This document shows, one piece after another, positions 58,240 to 64,000 of a stretch of 64,000 nt of DNA (positions within the stretch are counted from its first letter, which is position 1; each line of letters opens with the position of its first letter). Under the pieces are notes generated by a model that made no database searches, was not told the DNA's origin, and worked only from the letters and a program-made list of their open reading frames with translations. The translations under genes and the position numbers were made by a program. This DNA is from Vandiemenella viatica (lineage: Eukaryota; Arthropoda; Insecta; Orthoptera; Morabidae): contig CM061921.1 of the NCBI GenBank assembly GCA_031002005.1, positions 174,786,935 through 174,850,934 on the forward strand. Direction: 5' to 3'.

Positions 58240-60380
58240 CTTTTCGAAAGCGGCGAAACTTTATAAAAGCCATGAACATTTCAACGATCAGACAAAAATC
58301 CTGTATTTCGTAGCATATGAATAACTTTCATCAGATACGCGCCAAAATCTTCTCTGCTTGTTTGACAATCCTGGTGCTTTTGAGCACGCACGTACACACG
58401 TGGCGAACACAAAAACTTCATTCCGTATCGGAAATAGTACCCTCTATTCCTGCGAGAGGAAAGAAAATACTGACTACTTAAACTGTGGTTTGTAGCTTAG
58501 AAGTGGCACCCTCTGCCAAACACTTTTAGTGAATCGCGGAGTAATTGTAATAGTAATAGTAACTGCAAAGCAAGAAGGGTGATGAATTTTTTTCCATAAT
58601 TTTTAGTGACTTGTCACGGCACACATTATTTTTTAAAAATTCGCAGCATCGTCGGTTCGATGCTTCTGATACTCGCCACTGGTAAGTTGAGCAGACTGCC
58701 TACAGTGCCATATGTATACGCTCCATATACAAAACGGGTTGGTGTTACCAAATGTGTAATGTTAGAATACCGCGGTAGTTGCAAATTTCACAACTTAAAC
58801 TACGAAAGTGACGCTGCGTAAGTACTTTCATCTATCTGAATGTAAATGATGTATTTTTGCAGGGGATTTTGCCTTATATCATTGTATTTGCTGTGATGTC
58901 AGTATATCTTTAAGTATGTCGGTGCGGGGTTGTTCTTTCGTCTCTGTGTGGCTGTATTACATCTGGTGCGCAGGCGAGCTGGAGATGGAATGTGAATGTG
59001 GTTCGGTGTGGTTCGTGGAGCGAGCATATCAACATCGATTCTGCGGGTTTTCTCGATTCCCATGGATTGAGCTCTTTCGTAAGGTTTGCTTGTACCTACA
59101 GAAATTCTGTCTACGAGATACATATATAAAATTCTTTAACTCTGAAACTGTACGGATTCTCAAAGAGTATAACAGGTTTAAAATGCGCTTTAAATAGTCG
59201 TATAAAACGGAGTAGAGAAATATTTACTTACATGGAACTTCGGATTTCCTCGATATACATGAAGTTTAATGCTTGATCGCTTGTTAAGATGTGGAAATGT
59301 GTAAAGTTGGTTACAGACATGCATCTTTTGACTATTAAACAGCACAACATATCCTGGCTTCTCTGTAGTGTACTTTCAAATAAAATGTAATGTCGTGCGA
59401 CCTGTATGTCTGGTGTCAGAGTTTCTCCGTCATAACAGCCTTACCTAATATGTTGGGGGGAACCCACCTCGGATGAATAAATCCGGTATTTATGAGCGTT
59501 GCGAACGAAGAAGACCGATATTTTGCTCGCCGGTTTTCCGGATACGACGCGATTTTATTTGCGCTATGCAGCCTCCAGTTATTGTGGGGCCCAAGCTGCC
59601 TCAGCAAGTACTCTTGGATTTCCATGTCTCAAAGACATAATGAGAATGGCATACGACAACTTGTTGTCGTGGGCTAACGCAGTATAACAACCCCACAGTA
59701 CACCTAAGGTGAGTTGAACTAACCTAACCTATAATTACTCCAACCTACTATATACAACGATTTAACATCCTGTATTAACCTGACTTTGCTATAGTGATGT
59801 TGGCGTCTGTATACATACTGTCAACACCTTTGATCCATAATATTGAGGTATGATACAAACATCTATAAGTGTTATCCTTTATACACCCTCATGATGGTAA
59901 CGTGATGTGTGTGGCGGGGGTTCTGAAGGTTTATTTGGAGACAGCCATGACAGCAGAAACATACTTTCTATCTTTTCGCCCATTTGGTACACATTTCTAT
60001 AACCCTCTGCGGTAATGCATGCACATTATATGGCTGGTATTGTGATGGAGGCGCCTGCAATTGTTATGTCAACTGTAGACTTCATTCATGGTGGAAACGC
60101 ATAATTTTGTACCAACTTTTGTTATATTTGACCAGGATTCATGAATTTTTATTTAATTTGTAAATTTTTACTTTTTTAATGAAATTCGTCGAAAGTGGCA
60201 TATACTACCTTATATCTAACACAATTTATGTCTCATCTAGTGTTGGTGTCCGCTATGATTCGGTCTTGTGGAGGGTCGTACTGTTAATATACTGTTTAAT
60301 GAAACTTGTGAAGTTGTCATCTTATACATGCTCTATTTAGTTCAGCTTCAATACTTTAGTGTGATTTTCGAGATATGTAT
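58240..60380. repeat. Left arm of a large inverted repeat
   Basis: Reverse complement of 61861-64000 with only about a dozen differences seen (for example CTACAGTGCC versus CTATGGTGCC near 58702, six versus eight G near 59456, and a short block near 59748). Inner edge AGATATGTAT at 60380. The outer edge cannot be placed because the partner arm leaves the window. Open frames in it (58606-58821, 58916-59197, 59492-59687) have mirror copies in the other arm and no known domain. Confidence 0.97.
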
Positions 60381-61860
60381 CCCCCTGAACGAGAGGCCAC
60401 AACTCTCGGCGAAATGATAGGTGACTAAATTATAAGCATTTGATTTAAAAGTGACCTCTTCACAGTATCAGTTAATCGTTTCCACAATTGAAATAGCTGT
60501 ATTATGCAAATTGAAATCAACGCTTCATGAAATACATCATATACCAGTTTCGTTTGACAAAATAGTATTGACTTATAATGAAAAGCTGTAGACCTCCTGT
60601 TACTAAGTTCGCTTTACACACGTTTAAGCGAGCATTAGATGCCAGATTGATGAATTGTGGGGCAATTGGTCTTCCAAAAACGGGATTTAACAGACTTACA
60701 CCCACCTCCACCCCCACCACTTCCCCCATAGCACGTGTCGTTGACAGATTGATGGATTGTGGAGCAGGGGTTCCCAGATACAACAGGCTTACACCCACCG
60801 CCACCACCTCGCCCACAGCACGTGTTCTTCCATGGACAGAACTGAACACGTTTACCCCCACCAACACGGACTAGACGTATTTACCACCCAACCGGCCTGC
60901 TAGCGCCCGAGTTCAGACTTGGCCCGCCAGGTACTGTTGTTCTCATCGGTGTATCAGCTGAGCGCTGGTGTTTCAAAATGTTTAACGATAGGTTTATCGT
61001 GCAAGCACTATTTTGAACAGGTAGCGGTGCTAGAAAAAGTTGGACACAGCACCGAAGTTACACTAACGTATGAAGAATTTAAACGTGCTTATCCAAGTAT
61101 TGGACGTGGTGTCAGATTTATTTAACACAGCCAGCGGCGAGACCGACGTTCCGCTCGGCGAGCACTCCATCTCCTGCCGATTTTTGGCTGGGTTAAAACT
61201 GTGTTTGTTTATCGCAATTCGTATCCTGACAGCTGCGTGTTCTTCAGAGAATCGAGATGGCAAAACCTTTCCGACGTACAGCCTGCAGTGAATGAACCTT
61301 GACTATCAAGAATCATCGCATGATTACCTTTGTATTATTTTTACCCATCTTCCATTAAAAAGTCCTTTATCCAGTTATTTTTCACGAGTTCTTGTGGTGA
61401 AATTCCTTCATGTCTTAAGGCCGAATCGTAATAGACACCAACAGTCGATAAGACAAAAATATTGTTGGATATAAGGAAGTATGTGCAACTTTCCACGAAT
61501 TTTATTTTAGAAGTGTGAAAATCTGCAAAGGAGACATGAAATTTGCGAAAAAATGCCGTTTCAGTAAGAAGCATGAAAATACTATAAATTCCAGAAATTT
61601 TACTACGATCATGAAACAGGTAAACAAAAAGTCTCCAAAATTACGTAATTTCTCTCCACGAAAGACGTCATCTATTTGACATATTTTGCATATTTTCTAA
61701 CCATGTAATTACAGTTATATGCATCATACCATATGATGTGTTGATTGAATGCCTCCACCAAATTAGAGAAACACACGATATGAGGCGATGTATCATCATA
61801 AATGAAACGCATTCTGTTCACTGTCATATAAGACAACGGACAACTCGAGTAGTCCATCAG
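60381..61860. other. Spacer of the large inverted repeat
   Basis: 1,480 bp. It contains a two-unit 102-bp tandem repeat (60644-60835) and, at about 61380-61740, a diverged direct copy of right-arm sequence 61935-62230. Open frames 60919-61125 and 61070-61291 (plus) have no recognisable domain. Confidence 0.7.
60644..60835. repeat. 102-bp tandem repeat, two units
   Basis: Units 60644 and 60746 start AGATTGATGRATTGTGGRG and share ACAGRCTTACACCCACC, a CCACC-rich stretch and the CAGCACGTGT/TAGCACGTGT end (an E-box CACGTG). About 75 percent identical, with small indels. Confidence 0.85.
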
Positions 61861-64000
61861 ATACATATCTCGAAAATCACACTCAAGTATTGAAGCTGAA
61901 CTAAATAGAGCATGTATAAGATGACAACTTCACAAGTTTCATTAAACAGTATATTAACAGTACGACCCTCCACAAGACCGAATCATAGCGGACACCAACA
62001 CTAGATGAGACATAAATTGTGTTAGATATAAGGTAGTATATGCCACTTTCGACGAATTTCATTAAAAAAGTAAAAATTTACAAATTAAATAAAAATTCAT
62101 GAATCCTGGTCAAATATAACAAAAGTTGGTACAAAATTATGCGTTTCCACCATGAATGAAGTCTACAGTTGACATAACAATTGCAGGCGCCTCCATCACA
62201 ATACCAGCCATATAATGTGCATGCATTACCGCAGAGGGTTATAGAAATGTGTACCAAATGGGCGAAAAGATAGAAAGTATGTTTCTGCTGTCATGGCTGT
62301 CTCCAAATAAACCTTCAGAACCCCCGCCACACACATCACGTTACCATCATGAGGGTGTATAAAGGATAACACTTATAGATGTTTGTATCATACCTCAATA
62401 TTATGGATCAAAGGTGTTGACAGTATGTATACAGACGCCAACATCACTATAGCAAAGTCAGGTTAATACAGGATGTTAAATCGCTTGTTATAGTAGGTTG
62501 GAGTAATTATAGGTTAGGTTAGTTCAACTCACCTTAGGTGTACTGTGGGGTTGTTATACTGCGTTAGCCCACGACAACAAGTTGTCGTATGCCATTCTCA
62601 TTATGTCTTTGAGACATGGAAATCCAAGAGTACTTGCTGAGGCAGCTTGGGCCCCACAATAACTGGAGGCTGCATAGCGCAAATAAAATCGCGTCGTATC
62701 CGGAAAACCGGCGAGCAAAATATCGGTCTTCTTCGTTCGCAACGCTCATAAATACCGGATTTATTCATCCGAGGTGGGTTCCCCCCCCAACATATTAGGT
62801 AAGGCTGTTATGACGGAGAAACTCTGACACCAGACATACAGGTCGCACGACATTACATTTTATTTGAAAGTACACTACAGAGAAGCCAGGATATGTTGTG
62901 CTGTTTAATAGTCAAAAGATGCATGTCTGTAACCAACTTTACACATTTCCACATCTTAACAAGCGATCAAGCATTAAACTTCATGTATATCGAGGAAATC
63001 CGAAGTTCCATGTAAGTAAATATTTCTCTACTCCGTTTTATACGACTATTTAAAGCGCATTTTAAACCTGTTATACTCTTTGAGAATCCGTACAGTTTCA
63101 GAGTTAAAGAATTTTATATATGTATCTCGTAGACAGAATTTCTGTAGGTACAAGCAAACCTTACGAAAGAGCTCAATCCATGGGAATCGAGAAAACCCGC
63201 AGAATCGATGTTGATATGCTCGCTCCACGAACCACACCGAACCACATTCACATTCCATCTCCAGCTCGCCTGCGCACCAGATGTAATACAGCCACACAGA
63301 GACGAAAGAACAACCCCGCACCGACATACTTAAAGATATACTGACATCACAGCAAATACAATGATATAAGGCAAAATCCCCTGCAAAAATACATCATTTA
63401 CATTCAGATAGATGAAAGTACTTACGCAGCGTCACTTTCGTAGTTTAAGTTGTGAAATTTGCAACTACCGCGGTATTCTAACATTACACATTTGGTAACA
63501 CCAACCCGTTTTGTATATGGAGCGTATACATATGGCACCATAGGCAGTCTGCTCAACTTACCAGTGGCGAGTATCAGAAGCATCGAACCGACGATGCTGC
63601 GAATTTTTAAAAAATAATGTGTGCCGTGACAAGTCACTAAAATTATGGAAAAAATTCATCACCCTTCTTGCTTTGCAGTTACTATTACTATTACAATTAC
63701 TCCGCGATTCACTAAAAGTGTTTGGCAGAGGGTGCCACTTCTAAGCTACAAACCACAGTTTAAGTAGTCAGTATTTTCTTTCCTCTCGCAGGAATAGAGG
63801 GTACTATTTCCGATACGGAATGAAGTTTTTGTGTTCGCCACGTGTGTACGTGCGTGCTCAAAAGCACCAGGATTGTCAAACAAGCAGAGAAGATTTTGGC
63901 GCGTATCTGATGAAAGTTATTCAATGCTACGAAATACAGGATTTTTGTCTGATCGTTGAAATGTTCATGGCTTTTATAAAGTTTCGCCGCTTTCGAAAAG
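61861..64000. repeat. Right arm of a large inverted repeat (cut by window end)
   Basis: Mirror of 58240-60380. The last base of the window corresponds to position 58240, so the arm continues to the right. The inner edge is ATACATATCT at 61861. Confidence 0.97.

Noticed and set aside
58606..59690. Open frames in the inverted-repeat arms, each with a mirror copy
   Set aside because: Duplicated only because the arms are; no domain. One (58606-58821) ends near a GTAAGT donor but has no other gene-like support.
59718..59735. AACCTAACCTA, like the insect telomere repeat TTAGG
   Set aside because: Only about two units, in both arms; not a telomeric array.
1..64000. CRISPR arrays, operons or other prokaryotic systems
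   Set aside because: No regularly spaced short repeats; spliced gene and transposon content are those of an animal.

Overview
The window reads as a stretch of insect nuclear DNA that is rich in repeats. A split animal gene is present (a CTR1-type copper transporter whose exon sequence looks insect-like). Almost everything else is retrotransposons, DNA transposons and tRNA-derived SINEs in varied states of decay. The high repeat load, with nested insertions and an intron of more than 6 kb made mostly of transposons, suggests a large genome such as that of an orthopteran or another polyneopteran; that placement is inference. There are no bacterial operons, rRNA genes or CRISPR arrays. One run of exactly 1000 N (50818-51817) is an assembly gap.

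Layout. 1-850: CR1 LINE fragment (minus) joined to a decayed Copia element (about 890-3336) that keeps a 3' LTR. 3359-3422: TG microsatellite. 4021-6121: complete but broken Tigger/pogo transposon. 6461-7759: non-autonomous hAT-like element with a SINE inside. 7910-8580: Penelope relic. 9382-12163: CR1 copy, 5' truncated. 12300-12480: mariner-type relic. 13330-15600: Penelope-like element split by a minus-strand LINE (family B). 15668-16170: LINE tail remnant and a SINE. 17050-19165: second Penelope relic followed by a tandem duplication. 19287-20265: another family B LINE.

20988-27669 (minus strand): three exons of the copper transporter gene. The 6,178-bp intron between the first two coding exons holds a hAT transposon (21737-26704, 8-bp target duplication) that has itself been invaded by a CR1 LINE with an ORF1 esterase domain. 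The last exon or exons, encoding membrane segments 2 and 3, were not found in the window.

28360-28985: family B LINE (plus). 28987-30246: internally deleted piggyBac. 32141-32370: SINE. 32430-34270: CR1/Jockey-like LINE (minus). 35990-36880: two copies of a second SINE family. 38987-44273: nearly intact, GC-rich Ty3/gypsy element (minus) with two LTRs and a perfect 5-bp target duplication. 44471-46437: ZBED/hAT-like transposon carrying a nested foldback MITE. 46582-46953: hAT-type MITE. 47426-47670 and 48989-49237: SINEs. 49250-49375: promoter-like cluster of CCAAT and CRE sites. 49640-53790: RTE-like LINE (minus) containing the N gap. 56551-56862: three 104-bp tandem repeats. 58240-64000: very large, almost perfect inverted repeat (arms of at least 2.14 kb, spacer 1.48 kb) that runs off the right edge.

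The strongest observations are the copper transporter gene with its nested transposon intron, the near-identical long inverted repeat, several precisely delimited DNA transposons with target-site duplications, and a conserved 3' stem-loop in the family B LINEs.
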